Shown piece by piece: positions 19,908-28,807 of a DNA stretch of 64,000 nucleotides. The number at the start of each line of letters is the position of its first letter. The first letter of the stretch is position 1. The notes under the pieces are model-generated. The model had not been told where the DNA came from. It saw only the letters and a program-made list of their open reading frames with translations, and ran no database searches. The stretch is taken from NCBI RefSeq assembly GCF_004116725.1, contig NZ_PDKG01000001.1, forward strand, positions 465,210-529,209. Reading direction: 5' to 3'. Source of the DNA: Arcobacter sp. CECT 8986 (GTDB taxonomy: Bacteria > Campylobacterota > Campylobacteria > Campylobacterales > Arcobacteraceae). A program made the position numbers and the translations under genes.

Positions 19908-20966
19908 ATGACAAAAATCATGAAAGGTATAGTATCTAGTGCTGTAGTTGCTTCAGCATTATTTTTTACTGGATGTGGTGACAATAAAGGTGACTCACAA
20001 GAAGCAAAAGCTTCAGCTGACAATGGAAAAAAAACTTATGTACTTAAGTTTTCTCATGTTGTAAGTGCAAACACACCTAAAGGGAAAGCGGCAGATTATT
20101 TTGAGAAAAGACTTGAAGAACTTTCAAATGGGCAAATTGATGTTCAAGTTTATCCTTCATCTCAATTATATAAAGATAACGCAGTATTAAAAGCTTTAAA
20201 ATTAGACTCAGTTCAAATGGCAGCACCAAGTTTTTCTAAATTTGGTAAAATTGTTCCTCAATTAGCTCTATTTGATTTACCATTCTTATTTAAAGATATA
20301 GATCATTTACATAGAGTTCAAGATGGAGAAGTTGGTAAAGAACTTAAAGATATGGTAACAGCTAAAGGTTATAAAGCATTATCATTCTGGGATAACAACT
20401 TTAAACAATTCTCATCTTCTAAACAACCAATTTTAACACCTGAAGATGCTGCTGGTCAAAAATTTAGAATTATGTCTTCTAAAGTACTTGAAGAGCAATT
20501 CAAAGCAGTTGGAGCAAATCCACAAATGATGCCTTTCTCTGAAGTTTATTCAGCATTACAACAAGGTGTAATCGATGCAGCAGAGAACCCAATTTCAAAT
20601 ATTTATACTAAAAAATTCCATGAAGTTCAAAAATATTTAACTATTTCTAACCATGGTTATTTAGGTTATTTAGTAGTTATGAGTGAAAAATTCTGGAATT
20701 CTTTAACTCCTGAATTACAAAAAGATGTAGAGCAAGCAATGAATGAAGCTACTCAAAAAGAAAGAGAATATGCAGATCAATTAAATAAAGAACAATTCGA
20801 CTTAATCAAACAATATGCAAAAGAGACTGGAAAATTAGAAATCTTTACTCTTAACGATGAGCAAAGAAAAGCTTGGAAAGAAGCTACAAGTAAAATTTAC
20901 CCAGACTTTTATGATAAAGACGTAATTGGTAAAGATTTAATTGAGAAAACTTTAGCAACGGAATAA
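19908..20966 (+). CDS. dctP: TRAP transporter substrate-binding protein DctP (lipoprotein form)
   Basis: A 352-aa solute-binding protein of the C4-dicarboxylate TRAP family. The ATG at 19908 follows AAGGAG by five bases, so the GTG two codons earlier is rejected. The N-terminus is a signal sequence ending in LFFTGC, a lipobox-like motif, so the protein is probably lipid-anchored rather than freely periplasmic. Family motifs include FSHVVSANTPKGKAADYF, GQKFRIMSSKVLEEQF with the carboxylate-binding arginine, and VIDAAENPISNIYTKKFHEV. It captures dicarboxylates (malate, fumarate or succinate likely) and hands them to DctQM. It is the first gene of a three-gene plus-strand operon. Confidence 0.93.
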   Translation: MTKIMKGIVSSAVVASALFFTGCGDNKGDSQEAKASADNGKKTYVLKFSHVVSANTPKGKAADYFEKRLEELSNGQIDVQVYPSSQLYKDNAVLKALKLDSVQMAAPSFSKFGKIVPQLALFDLPFLFKDIDHLHRVQDGEVGKELKDMVTAKGYKALSFWDNNFKQFSSSKQPILTPEDAAGQKFRIMSSKVLEEQFKAVGANPQMMPFSEVYSALQQGVIDAAENPISNIYTKKFHEVQKYLTISNHGYLGYLVVMSEKFWNSLTPELQKDVEQAMNEATQKEREYADQLNKEQFDLIKQYAKETGKLEIFTLNDEQRKAWKEATSKIYPDFYDKDVIGKDLIEKTLATE

Positions 20967-20971
20967 TTAAA

Positions 20972-21598
20972 ATGTCAATTTTCAGAATTATAAGTAAAAT
21001 AATTGGTCATATTAATCAAAAAATCGCAGTAGTGGGTATCACTGCTGGGGTTTTTGTTGCTTTTGTAAATGTTGTTGCAAGATATCTTTTTGATGCATCA
21101 TTTACATGGGCAAGTGAATTATCTATTTCACTATTTTTATGGAGTGTTTTCTTTGCAGCTGCTTATTGCTTCAAAAAAGATGCACATATTGCAGTTACAA
21201 TCGTACTTGATGCGATGCCATCAAGAGTGGCAAAAGTAATGTTGGTTATATCTCATCTTATAACTTTCACATTTTTATGTGCAGTTGCATATTTTGGATA
21301 TAAATATTTACAGTTAGTAATTGATTTAGATGAAAGATCTATTGATCTTTGGAATATGCCAATGTGGATTATTTACTTAGTTGTACCTGTTTCTTTTGCT
21401 TTTGGAGCATACAGAGTTGCAGAGAGAATTCATGGTATTTTAAGTACAAACCATGACAAAATTGTAAAAGAGTCTGAAGCAGAGCATGTTTTAGCAGAAA
21501 TGGGAATGAATTCAAGAGAGTATAAGGATAATGAGAATTTGCAAAATTTAAGTAAAATGGTTAAAGAAGTAGAGAAGAAAACAGGAGGAATGCTATGA
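20972..21598 (+). CDS. dctQ: TRAP transporter small permease DctQ
   Basis: A 208-aa protein with four predicted transmembrane helices in the first about 160 residues. The conserved DctQ element RYLFDASFTWASELSISLFLW (shortened family motif F-x-W-A-x-E) lies at about 36-56. A hydrophilic 50-residue C-terminal tail extends beyond the usual DctQ length. It pairs with DctM to form the Na+-coupled membrane unit. It starts five bases after dctP, and its stop overlaps dctM by 4 bases. Confidence 0.93.
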   Translation: MSIFRIISKIIGHINQKIAVVGITAGVFVAFVNVVARYLFDASFTWASELSISLFLWSVFFAAAYCFKKDAHIAVTIVLDAMPSRVAKVMLVISHLITFTFLCAVAYFGYKYLQLVIDLDERSIDLWNMPMWIIYLVVPVSFAFGAYRVAERIHGILSTNHDKIVKESEAEHVLAEMGMNSREYKDNENLQNLSKMVKEVEKKTGGML

Positions 21599-22875
21599 GT
21601 ATAGCTGTATTATTTGGTATATTTTTCTTCCTAGTTATTCTTGGAACACCTATTGCTATTTGTTTAGGTGGAGCAACATTTGTTACATTATTGTTATTTA
21701 CACCAATTTCACCAATTGAAATATCTGCAATGATGTTTGAAAAAGTTGAACACTATTCACTTATGGCTATTCCAATGTTTATTTTTGCTGGTAACTTACT
21801 TAGTAAAGGTAGTGCAGCACAAAGAATTATTGAATTTGCAAAATCTATAGTTGGACATTTACCAGGTGGTTTACCAATTTCAGCTATTTTTGCATCTATT
21901 ATTTTCGCAGCAGTTTCAGGTAGTTCTCCAGCAACAGTTGTTGCTATTGGTTCTATTATGTTTGGTGCAATTATGCAAGCTGGTTATCCTAAAAAATATG
22001 CAGTTGGTACTATTGCAACAGCAGGTTCTTTAGGTATTTTAATTCCGCCATCAATTGTTTTAATTGTATATGGTGTAACAGCAGAAGTTTCTATTGGTAA
22101 ACTATTTATGGCAGGTGTAATTCCAGGTATTATGCTTGGTATTATGCTAATTGTTGTAACTTATATTGGTGCAAAAAGATTAGGTTTTGAAAGAACAGAG
22201 CCACAACCATTTAAAGTAAGACTTAAGAAGATGAAAGATGCTGCTTGGGGTCTTATGACAATTGTTATTGTAATTGGTGGTATTTATGGTGGTATCTTTA
22301 CACCAACTGAAGCTGCAGCAGTTGCTTGTATGTGGGCATTTTTTGTATCTGTATTTATTTATAGAGATATCAAATTCAATGAACTATATGCAACAGCTTT
22401 AGAATCAGCAAAAACAACTGCAATGATTATGTTTATTATTGCAAATGCAATGATTTTTGCACACTTTTTAACAATTGAGAATATTCCTCAAATGATTACA
22501 AATGCTCTAGTTGAAGCAAATGTAAATAAATATATGTTCTTATTAATGGTTAACTTACTATTAATATTAGCAGGTTCATTTATGGAACCAAGTGCAATTA
22601 TTATGATTTTAGTACCATTGTTACTTCCTGTTGCAACTGCATTAGGAATTGATCCAATTCACTTTGGTATTATAATTACTGTAAATATGGAGTTAGGAAT
22701 GGTTTCCCCACCTGTTGGACTTAACCTTTTCGTAACATCTGGACTTACAGGTATGAGTATAAAAGATGTTATTGTTGCCACATTCCCGTGGACAATGACA
22801 ATTTTAGCTGGATTAATAGCTATTACTTATATTCCAGAAATTACTCTATTCTTACCAAACTTAATGTTTGGATAA
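21595..22875 (+). CDS. dctM: TRAP transporter large permease DctM
   Basis: A 426-aa polytopic protein of standard DctM length with about 11-12 helices and re-entrant hairpins. Diagnostic motifs are MAIPMFIFAGNLLSKG, AAVSGSSPATVVAIGSIM, GILIPPSIVLIVYG, GGIFTPTEAAAVA and MVSPPVGLNLFVTSGL. It forms the transport path with DctQ and DctP. A stem-loop terminator with AAAATAGGC / GCCTATTTT arms follows the stop. Confidence 0.96.
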   Translation: MSIAVLFGIFFFLVILGTPIAICLGGATFVTLLLFTPISPIEISAMMFEKVEHYSLMAIPMFIFAGNLLSKGSAAQRIIEFAKSIVGHLPGGLPISAIFASIIFAAVSGSSPATVVAIGSIMFGAIMQAGYPKKYAVGTIATAGSLGILIPPSIVLIVYGVTAEVSIGKLFMAGVIPGIMLGIMLIVVTYIGAKRLGFERTEPQPFKVRLKKMKDAAWGLMTIVIVIGGIYGGIFTPTEAAAVACMWAFFVSVFIYRDIKFNELYATALESAKTTAMIMFIIANAMIFAHFLTIENIPQMITNALVEANVNKYMFLLMVNLLLILAGSFMEPSAIIMILVPLLLPVATALGIDPIHFGIIITVNMELGMVSPPVGLNLFVTSGLTGMSIKDVIVATFPWTMTILAGLIAITYIPEITLFLPNLMFG

Positions 22876-22880
22876 AAGTA

Positions 22881-22905
22881 TAAAATAGGCTTTTGCCTAT
22901 TTTAT
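22881..22905. terminator. Terminator hairpin after dctM; left copy of a 25-bp direct repeat
   Basis: Stem AAAATAGGC / GCCTATTTT with a TTTT loop, 6 bp after the dctM stop. The same 25 bases recur exactly at 24266-24290 on the other side of the KAP NTPase gene. The T-tract after this copy is short. Confidence 0.85.
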
Positions 22906-23025
22906 TACTTACATACAAAAGAACTACATAAAATTCTTCTATCTTAACTTAAAAAATCCCATTTATTTATATTTTTTAAATAATACAAAAGTATAATAAC
23001 TTACTAAAATCATAAAGTAGAATAA

Positions 23026-24264
23026 ATGGAAGAAAAATATAATTTAAGAACAAATGATAATAATTATAATAAAGATGATAAATTAAAAAGAAAAGAATTA
23101 GCAGAAAAATATGTAAAATTTATTACTAGTTTAGATAGTCATCATGTTATAGCACTTGATTCACCTTGGGGAACGGGTAAATCTACTTTTATTAATTATA
23201 TGTGTGAAAAATTAAAAGTAAATAATAGTGTATTTGTATCATATAATGCATGGGAAAATGACTATACAAAAGAGCCTCTTATATCTTTAATGAATGATAT
23301 TTTTCATCAATTCAAAGATAAAAAATATATTGGCATTGATAAAATGAAATCTTCAATGAATAAAATATCATTCATAGCTAAAAAAGGTGGCAGTGCAATT
23401 CTAAAAGGAGGATCAAAACTTTTTTTAGGAGAAAAAGGAACAAATGACATTGAAGATGCACTAAAAGAGGCAGCAAAACTTTTTATTAAAGATGTAAGTG
23501 ATGATATTTTTAAAGATGTTGAAGAAAGCAAAAAATCAAGACAACAATTTAAAGAAGAACTAAAAAAATATACAAAAAAAATATTAGAAGAAAAAAATAA
23601 AGATAAATTAATTATATTAATTGATGAATTAGATAGGTGTAAACCTTCATTTGCAATTGAATTACTTGAAAATATCAAACACTTATTTGATATTGAAAAT
23701 ATTATATTTTTTATTGCAGTTGATAATAAGCAATTAGCAGAATCTATTAAATCTATTTATGGAAATGGTTTTGATGCAAATACATATCTTCACAGATTTT
23801 TTGATATAGAACTTCACTTACCAAAAAATAACATGAATAAATATTTTATAATACAACTTGATAAAAAAGTTTATCAAGATACTTATAATAAAATCAAAGA
23901 TATAAATGAGTTTACAGCAGATACGATAAAAGCATTTAATCTTTCAATAAGAGACATTGATAGAATTTGCAATGAAATATTTTTATTATCAAAACTATTT
24001 CACATGGAAGAACCTAATATTTATTTGTTTCTATTAATTTTGAAATATAAGAATAATACCTTTTACAAGTATATTAAAAGTAAAAATAAACTACTTGGCA
24101 TTCAAGATATTGATAAATATTTTGAAGATCATAAAAATGAAAGAGATTTTTTCTATAATTATTTCTTTAAATATTGTTTTAACAAAAGGCAAAGTACCAA
24201 TAATTATACTAAAATAAATGAGATAACGGTAGAAGCCTTTAGAAGAATAGAAGAAACTTTATAA
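23026..24264 (+). CDS. KAP-family P-loop NTPase, stand-alone
   Basis: A 412-aa KAP P-loop NTPase. Walker A is SPWGTGKST (residues 46-54) followed by the family's FVSYNAWENDY. Walker B is KLIILIDELDRCKP (about 194-207), where DELDRC is the KAP signature, and FFIAVDNKQLAESIKSIYG contains the sensor-like segment. Helical and lysine-rich stretches between residues 100 and 190 replace the transmembrane insert often seen in KAP proteins; no clear membrane helix is present. KAP NTPases occur in antiphage contexts such as Qat, and alone on mobile islands, but a defence role here is inference. The gene is very A-rich, has its own TATAAT (22992-22997), and is bracketed by identical terminator repeats. 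Confidence 0.85.
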   Translation: MEEKYNLRTNDNNYNKDDKLKRKELAEKYVKFITSLDSHHVIALDSPWGTGKSTFINYMCEKLKVNNSVFVSYNAWENDYTKEPLISLMNDIFHQFKDKKYIGIDKMKSSMNKISFIAKKGGSAILKGGSKLFLGEKGTNDIEDALKEAAKLFIKDVSDDIFKDVEESKKSRQQFKEELKKYTKKILEEKNKDKLIILIDELDRCKPSFAIELLENIKHLFDIENIIFFIAVDNKQLAESIKSIYGNGFDANTYLHRFFDIELHLPKNNMNKYFIIQLDKKVYQDTYNKIKDINEFTADTIKAFNLSIRDIDRICNEIFLLSKLFHMEEPNIYLFLLILKYKNNTFYKYIKSKNKLLGIQDIDKYFEDHKNERDFFYNYFFKYCFNKRQSTNNYTKINEITVEAFRRIEETL

Positions 24265-24265
24265 T

Positions 24266-24290
24266 TAAAATAGGCTTTTGCCTATTTTAT
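24266..24290. terminator. Terminator hairpin after KAP gene; right copy of the 25-bp direct repeat
   Basis: Identical to 22881-22905. Here the stem is followed by ATCTTTTTTTT on the plus strand, making it a strong plus-strand terminator for the KAP gene. It overlaps the last bases of the convergent NosL-like gene. Confidence 0.88.
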
Positions 24291-24868
24291 CTTTTTTTTA
24301 ATAACTCTCTTTTTATCATAGGATTTAGTAAAGTTTCACCTCTTAAAGCAAACTGTTTAATTTCATCAAACTCATAAATTTGTTTTGTTTCTCTTTTGAT
24401 TTTAAAATTACCTATTTGCTCTTCTATTGTAGATCTTGTCATCGCACTTGTTATTGCACCAATCGAAGTCTCATAAGCTCCAAATCCATACCCTAAAGGT
24501 GTATTTGCATCTCTTATATACCAAGCAAGCTTTGCATCAATATAAGCGCCTGTATCTGTTGAATACACATACATTTTAGCTTTGTTTTTAAACTCTTGTC
24601 TATCAAGCCATCTTATCATACATCCAACATCATCAAAAAAATATACATTATGATTATAAATAACTTGAGCAGAATTTAGATATCTTTTAATCATCATATC
24701 ACAATCATTACAAATGTATCTATTTTTGTATGTTTCTAATACAACTCTATATGGTGTATCTTGCATATAATTATGCTCTACTTTTATATCTTCTCTTGTA
24801 TCTTTTGAGTAATTATATAAAAATAAAGAGATAATAATTAAAAAAATATATGGTAAAACTCTTCTCAT
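24287..24868 (-). CDS. NosL-like putative copper-binding protein, membrane-anchored
   Basis: A 193-aa protein with an N-terminal hydrophobic helix (residues 4-18), then a NosL-type domain. CNDCDMMIKRYLNSAQVIYNH (shortened: C-x2-C-x-M-M) gives the potential Cu(I) ligands. A YFFDDVGCMIRW segment follows, like the NosL F-D-D-x-x-C/D-M strand, and then AYIDAKLAWYI. NosL proteins deliver Cu(I) to nitrous oxide reductase. No nosZ is in view, and this gene ends a long operon headed by the copper-containing sulfite reductase MccA, so copper supply to MccA is the likely role (inference). It overlaps the upstream gene by 4 bases. Confidence 0.75.
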   Translation of the reverse strand: MRRVLPYIFLIIISLFLYNYSKDTREDIKVEHNYMQDTPYRVVLETYKNRYICNDCDMMIKRYLNSAQVIYNHNVYFFDDVGCMIRWLDRQEFKNKAKMYVYSTDTGAYIDAKLAWYIRDANTPLGYGFGAYETSIGAITSAMTRSTIEEQIGNFKIKRETKQIYEFDEIKQFALRGETLLNPMIKRELLKKR

Positions 24869-25818
24869 AAAAATACTCCATTTTTAATATAATAAATCAC
24901 TACAAAATATGTACAAATCAATGCAAATATAGTATTAAAAAGTATTGAGTATTTAAATAGATTAGTTATTTTTTTATTTATTAAAGACTCAATAATATAA
25001 GAAGATATACCAAAGAAAACTCCAAGAAACAAACTTATCCAAATAAAATATCCAACATAAAAATACTCTTTTTGTAAAATACAAAATGGACATTGATGAT
25101 TAGGCAAAATATAAATATAAATACTAAAAAAATATGTTACTGAAAAATATGATATAAATAAAAAAAGTATATTAAAAAGAAAGCTCAATACAATTTTTTT
25201 CAAATATGAAAATATCAATGTAAAAATAAATATTATATAAAAAGTTATTGCAAGATTAGATTGTGTTAATCCAAAAGGTAAAGCATCAGCTTTAAATAGA
25301 GTTGAACAGCAAAAAACAGGAACTTTTAAAGGAACATTTACAAAATATAATACTTCAAAAAATATTTCAAAAAGAATAAGAAATAAAATGAAGTTAAAAA
25401 AAAAGTATTTAGGTTTTATATATATAAATTTTTTTGATTTTATATCAAGTCGATTAACAATTAGCCATATTCCCAACATAAAAACTATAAATATTTTGAG
25501 TAATAATAAAGCTTCACCATAATCATTTGCACCAATTACACCAGCTATACACATAGCTCCTGGAACTACATTTGATAGTTCAGATAATGACTTTACAAAA
25601 AAGAAAAAAAGTATTATCTTGCAAATAATTGTGAAATTAATTATGGTATTTACTAAATAGTTTCTTTTTTCTAAAGAGTATTGCAAAGAAGTAGTAATAC
25701 TAAAATTCCAATTTTTTAATATTTTGATTACTGAATATTCACTAATTAGCATCAATATTACTAAGATTACTTCAATAAAAACAAATACAATAATATCATT
25801 TAGTAAAAATATATTCAT
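24865..25818 (-). CDS. Polytopic membrane protein with CPFC motif (DsbB/VKOR-like arrangement)
   Basis: A 317-aa protein with about 8 transmembrane helices. I do not recognise a named family with certainty. Cysteines cluster in AMCIAG (about residue 91), VPVFCCSTLF (about 170-179) and HQCPFCILQKEYFYVG (about 239-254). The last resembles the C-P-x-C-x-x-[QE] quinone-linked disulfide motif of DsbB/DsbI/VKOR proteins. Position between the ABC transporter ATPase and the NosL-like gene, with TAATG and ATGA overlaps, ties it to that machinery. A plausible job is handling thiols or reducing equivalents for copper or haem insertion, but this is inference. Confidence 0.6.
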   Translation of the reverse strand: MNIFLLNDIIVFVFIEVILVILMLISEYSVIKILKNWNFSITTSLQYSLEKRNYLVNTIINFTIICKIILFFFFVKSLSELSNVVPGAMCIAGVIGANDYGEALLLLKIFIVFMLGIWLIVNRLDIKSKKFIYIKPKYFFFNFILFLILFEIFFEVLYFVNVPLKVPVFCCSTLFKADALPFGLTQSNLAITFYIIFIFTLIFSYLKKIVLSFLFNILFLFISYFSVTYFFSIYIYILPNHQCPFCILQKEYFYVGYFIWISLFLGVFFGISSYIIESLINKKITNLFKYSILFNTIFALICTYFVVIYYIKNGVFL

Positions 25819-26486
25819 TACTCTATCTTTGCATTTTTTATATCTATATATCTATCAACAAACTCAAGATTATCAAATAAATTATCATGTGTTGCAACAA
25901 TAACAGTTTTTTTAAGCTCTTTAAATTTCTTTAGCATTTCTATAAAAATCAATGAGTTTGATTTATCTAAATTTGCAGTTGGTTCATCTGCTAAAATAAT
26001 TGAGGGATTCATCACAAGTGCTCTTGCAATTGCACATCTTTGTTTCTCTCCTCCACTTAAGTTTTCTACTTTTTGCTCTTTTTTATGTTCTATGTTTGCT
26101 ATTTTTAAAGCTTGTGTAACTTGCTTTTCAAATTGATTTTTATCTATTTTTTTTAATACCAAAGGAGCCATAACATTTTCAAAAGTATTTAATCCAGAAA
26201 TCAAATTAAATGATTGAAAAATAAAGCCTATTTTTTCATTTCTAAAATTAGAAATATTAATATCAGGTAACTTTACAATATTTTCATTTTCAATTATAAT
26301 ATCACCGCTTGTTGGCTTACAAAGTCCTGCAATGACTGATAATAAAGTACTTTTACCACTTCCACTTTTCCCTCTTATAATTATAGTTTGAGCCTCTTGT
26401 ACTTCTAAATTTATATTATTTAAAGCAGTAAATTCATTTTGTTTATTTTCATTATATATTTTATATAAATTAGTTATTTTTATCAT
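25818..26486 (-). CDS. ABC transporter ATP-binding protein, LolD/MacB type
   Basis: A 222-aa ABC ATPase. Walker A is GKSGSGKST (about residues 39-47), Q-loop FIFQSFNLISGLNTFENV (about 89-106), signature LSGGEKQRCAIARAL (about 143-157), Walker B SIILADEPTANLDK (about 162-175), and switch histidine ATHD. The FQSFNLI and NLDK forms place it in the LolD/MacB/FtsE group, which power mechanotransmission rather than import. It pairs with the overlapping FtsX-type permease. The cargo is unknown; the setting suggests assembly or quality control of the periplasmic sulfite reductase. Confidence 0.9.
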   Translation of the reverse strand: MIKITNLYKIYNENKQNEFTALNNINLEVQEAQTIIIRGKSGSGKSTLLSVIAGLCKPTSGDIIIENENIVKLPDINISNFRNEKIGFIFQSFNLISGLNTFENVMAPLVLKKIDKNQFEKQVTQALKIANIEHKKEQKVENLSGGEKQRCAIARALVMNPSIILADEPTANLDKSNSLIFIEMLKKFKELKKTVIVATHDNLFDNLEFVDRYIDIKNAKIE

Positions 26487-27583
26487 TTCATTATCTCACT
26501 TATATCTTCAATAGCAACTTTCCATGAAGGAATAATAATAAATGCTAAAAAAGGAATTACTGTAAATAAAAAAATCAAAAATAGCATTCTAAAATCAACA
26601 GTTGGAGTAAAAATTATATTTTTCATTTGTTCACCTAAAAAAATATTTTTCACTATTGGTGCATCAAATATAAAAACAAAAATATAAGAAGTTAAAACTC
26701 CAATAAAATAAGAACTTAAAGCAATTACACTATTTTGTATAAATTTTAAAGAGATAATATCTTTAATTGAAAAGCCAATACTTCTTAAAATTGCTATTTG
26801 TTTTTTCTGCTCTGTTAATACTGATGATACTTGGTTTTTTAATAATATAAAAAATGCCAGCATTGCAACAATATACAAAATCATAAAGATTCCACCTTTA
26901 TAATAAAAAATCTGTCGATAATCTGATTGAAGTTGAGTTTTACTTATTGCTTTTGTATTTGGAAAAATATCCATTATTTTTCTTGCTAAAAACTCTACTT
27001 CATTGTCATTTGGAACATAAACACTAAGATAAGAGTATTGTTCATCATTCATTTGCAATATTTCTCTTGTAACATCACTATTTGCAAAGATTGTATTACT
27101 TGATAATATATTTGAATCAATCACACTTTTTATTTTTTTTGTTAAAGTTCCATCAAGTGTCAAAAAGTTAAATTCTTTATCATAATGAAATTTTTCAAAC
27201 AACTGTTTTATATCTTTTGATACTATAATTTCATCATCACTTAGTGAATCATCTGCAACTAAATGAATAAGTCTAGAACTTTGAGAAAAGTTATAATAAC
27301 CATCAACTTTCCCTTGAACATTTTCAACTCCATTTAACTGCAATATTGTATTTATGTGGTTTTCATTTAAAGGAAAATATTTCCCTGATTTTGTATTTGT
27401 AACTATTATTTGGTCTTGATTTCCTAAAGTGGATAATAAATCATACTTAATAGAATCAGATATAAACAAAACAGTACTTAAAATAAATACAATAAAAGTA
27501 AATATTATAAAACTAAAAAAATATTCTGTTTTATCTTTCAATAAAAGCTTAATTGAGTAATCAATAAAATTTCTACTTAACAT
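26483..27583 (-). CDS. ABC transporter permease, FtsX/MacB_PCD type
   Basis: About 366 aa from the ATG at 27583, seven bases after AAAGAG. One N-terminal helix (about residues 20-43) precedes a periplasmic domain of about 190 residues, followed by three C-terminal helices. The first of these leads into VLTEQKKQIAILRSIGFSIKDI (shortened family motif: E-x-x-K-x-I-A-I-L-R-x-I-G), the coupling segment of FtsX-type permeases. Four-helix topology and length match LolC/MacB-type subunits. It forms a transporter with the ATPase that overlaps its stop by 4 bases. Confidence 0.87.
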   Translation of the reverse strand: MLSRNFIDYSIKLLLKDKTEYFFSFIIFTFIVFILSTVLFISDSIKYDLLSTLGNQDQIIVTNTKSGKYFPLNENHINTILQLNGVENVQGKVDGYYNFSQSSRLIHLVADDSLSDDEIIVSKDIKQLFEKFHYDKEFNFLTLDGTLTKKIKSVIDSNILSSNTIFANSDVTREILQMNDEQYSYLSVYVPNDNEVEFLARKIMDIFPNTKAISKTQLQSDYRQIFYYKGGIFMILYIVAMLAFFILLKNQVSSVLTEQKKQIAILRSIGFSIKDIISLKFIQNSVIALSSYFIGVLTSYIFVFIFDAPIVKNIFLGEQMKNIIFTPTVDFRMLFLIFLFTVIPFLAFIIIPSWKVAIEDISEIMK

Positions 27584-27758
27584 AAACAAACTCTTTATAA
27601 TCTTTTGATTTAAATATAAAAGTTTCTCTTACATATATTTTAGAAGAGTACTCTTTTAGGTTATTAAATCTTTTTTCAAAATCAAAACTTTTATAATCTA
27701 TAAAAGAAATAATAAACAATACAAAGATGATTAAACTCACTTTATAAATAAAACTCAT
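27573..27758 (-). CDS. Small single-helix membrane protein (61 aa) in the mcc-linked ABC cluster
   Basis: A 61-aa protein with one strongly hydrophobic N-terminal helix (about residues 5-22), then a charged, aromatic-rich tail containing YVRETFIF. It is coupled on both sides: its ATG overlaps the tandem-NosL stop by 4 bases and its stop overlaps the permease by 11. That packing argues strongly that it is translated. No family is recognised. It could be an accessory subunit of the ABC transporter or a periplasmic-facing adaptor. Confidence 0.7.
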   Translation of the reverse strand: MSFIYKVSLIIFVLFIISFIDYKSFDFEKRFNNLKEYSSKIYVRETFIFKSKDYKEFVYVK

Positions 27759-28807
27759 TTTAAATACTCTAATACCTCATCAGTTATTTCACTAAAAAAC
27801 ATAACTTTTTTTCCAAAGTGGTCATTTTTAAAATTATATGCAGCTTGGTCTGATTCAAAGGCAACTAACTCTTTTCCCATTGGACCATAAACATCAGAAC
27901 CAATAACATAAAATGCTTTTCTTGCATCAATCTTTTTTGTTGTAAAATAATCACTCACATAAATTTCACCAATATTACTTTTACCTTTTTGAAATACAAA
28001 TTTCAACATATCTTTTGGCCCATCAAAATAGTAATGTTTTTGTTTGTACTCTAACATTGTTGCCCATTTTGGATATTTGTGTACAAACATTCCACAAATT
28101 ACACATTTTGCATCTTTTGGTACATCAATACTTTCTATTTTTCTAATTGTTTTATCTAACTTCTTTGTATCCCATAAATATACAGTCATTGCTTGTAATT
28201 GTTTATCTTTATTTACTTTGCAAACTTCTTTAAGTTTAGTTTTCAAATCAGTTATAGTTTTGATATTTTCTATACTTATTTTATTGCAATTAGATTCATA
28301 AAGTTTTTTTCCTACTTTATAAACTTTCTTTTTCTTTTTTGTATCTAACATAGATAAATCTTTTGAAAAATCATTTCTAACTACAACTATCAAATCTTCA
28401 AAACTAACTAAATTTCCACCATTTTTACTTATAAAATCCATTGCATCTTTTTTTTGTTTGAAAGCATATTTACTATGAAAACTCATTGTTGCTGGCTTAT
28501 TACTTCCTATTACAAAGAAAGCTTTTTTTGCATCAATAAATTTTAAACTATTTGTATCTACTACTTTTATTTCACTATCAAATTTACCTTTTGTTTGTTC
28601 ATATAAACAATGAATAGAACAGTATTGTCTATTTTTATAAATATAGTTTGTTTTATAATGTTTTGGTAAACTCATAGCACAAGAGCTACAATAGTATTTA
28701 CTACTTCCTTCGTTTATAAAAGTTCCTTCATCTTTATTTATAGATTGAAAACTCTTTGCAAAAACCAAGCAAGAAAATATTGTAAGAAGTAGTAAATATT
28801 TTTTCAT
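27755..28807 (-). CDS. Tandem NosL-domain periplasmic protein
   Basis: A 350-aa exported protein with a signal peptide (ending near CLVFAKS) and two NosL-type domains. Domain 1 (about residues 35-130) has YYCSSCAMSLPKHY and YCSIHCLYEQ, then VVDTNSLKFIDAKKAFFVIGS. Domain 2 (about 235-345) has AKCVICGMFVHKYPKW, the classic C-x2-C-G-M-x-V motif, then HYYFDGPKDMLKF and KKIDARKAFYVIGSD. The repeat of ID-A-[KR]-KAF-[FY]-VIGS in both halves shows an internal duplication. Two Cu(I) sites in one chain suggest metal relay to MccA. Wolinella's mcc cluster includes a NosL-like MccL as I recall; orthology is unverified. Confidence 0.8.
   Translation of the reverse strand: MKKYLLLLTIFSCLVFAKSFQSINKDEGTFINEGSSKYYCSSCAMSLPKHYKTNYIYKNRQYCSIHCLYEQTKGKFDSEIKVVDTNSLKFIDAKKAFFVIGSNKPATMSFHSKYAFKQKKDAMDFISKNGGNLVSFEDLIVVVRNDFSKDLSMLDTKKKKKVYKVGKKLYESNCNKISIENIKTITDLKTKLKEVCKVNKDKQLQAMTVYLWDTKKLDKTIRKIESIDVPKDAKCVICGMFVHKYPKWATMLEYKQKHYYFDGPKDMLKFVFQKGKSNIGEIYVSDYFTTKKIDARKAFYVIGSDVYGPMGKELVAFESDQAAYNFKNDHFGKKVMFFSEITDEVLEYLK

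Noticed and set aside
24287..28807. A nitrous oxide reductase (nos) cluster suggested by the NosL-like proteins
   Set aside because: No nosZ, nosD, nosY or nosR/G/H genes are in view and the genes are contiguous with mccA, so copper supply to MccA is favoured.
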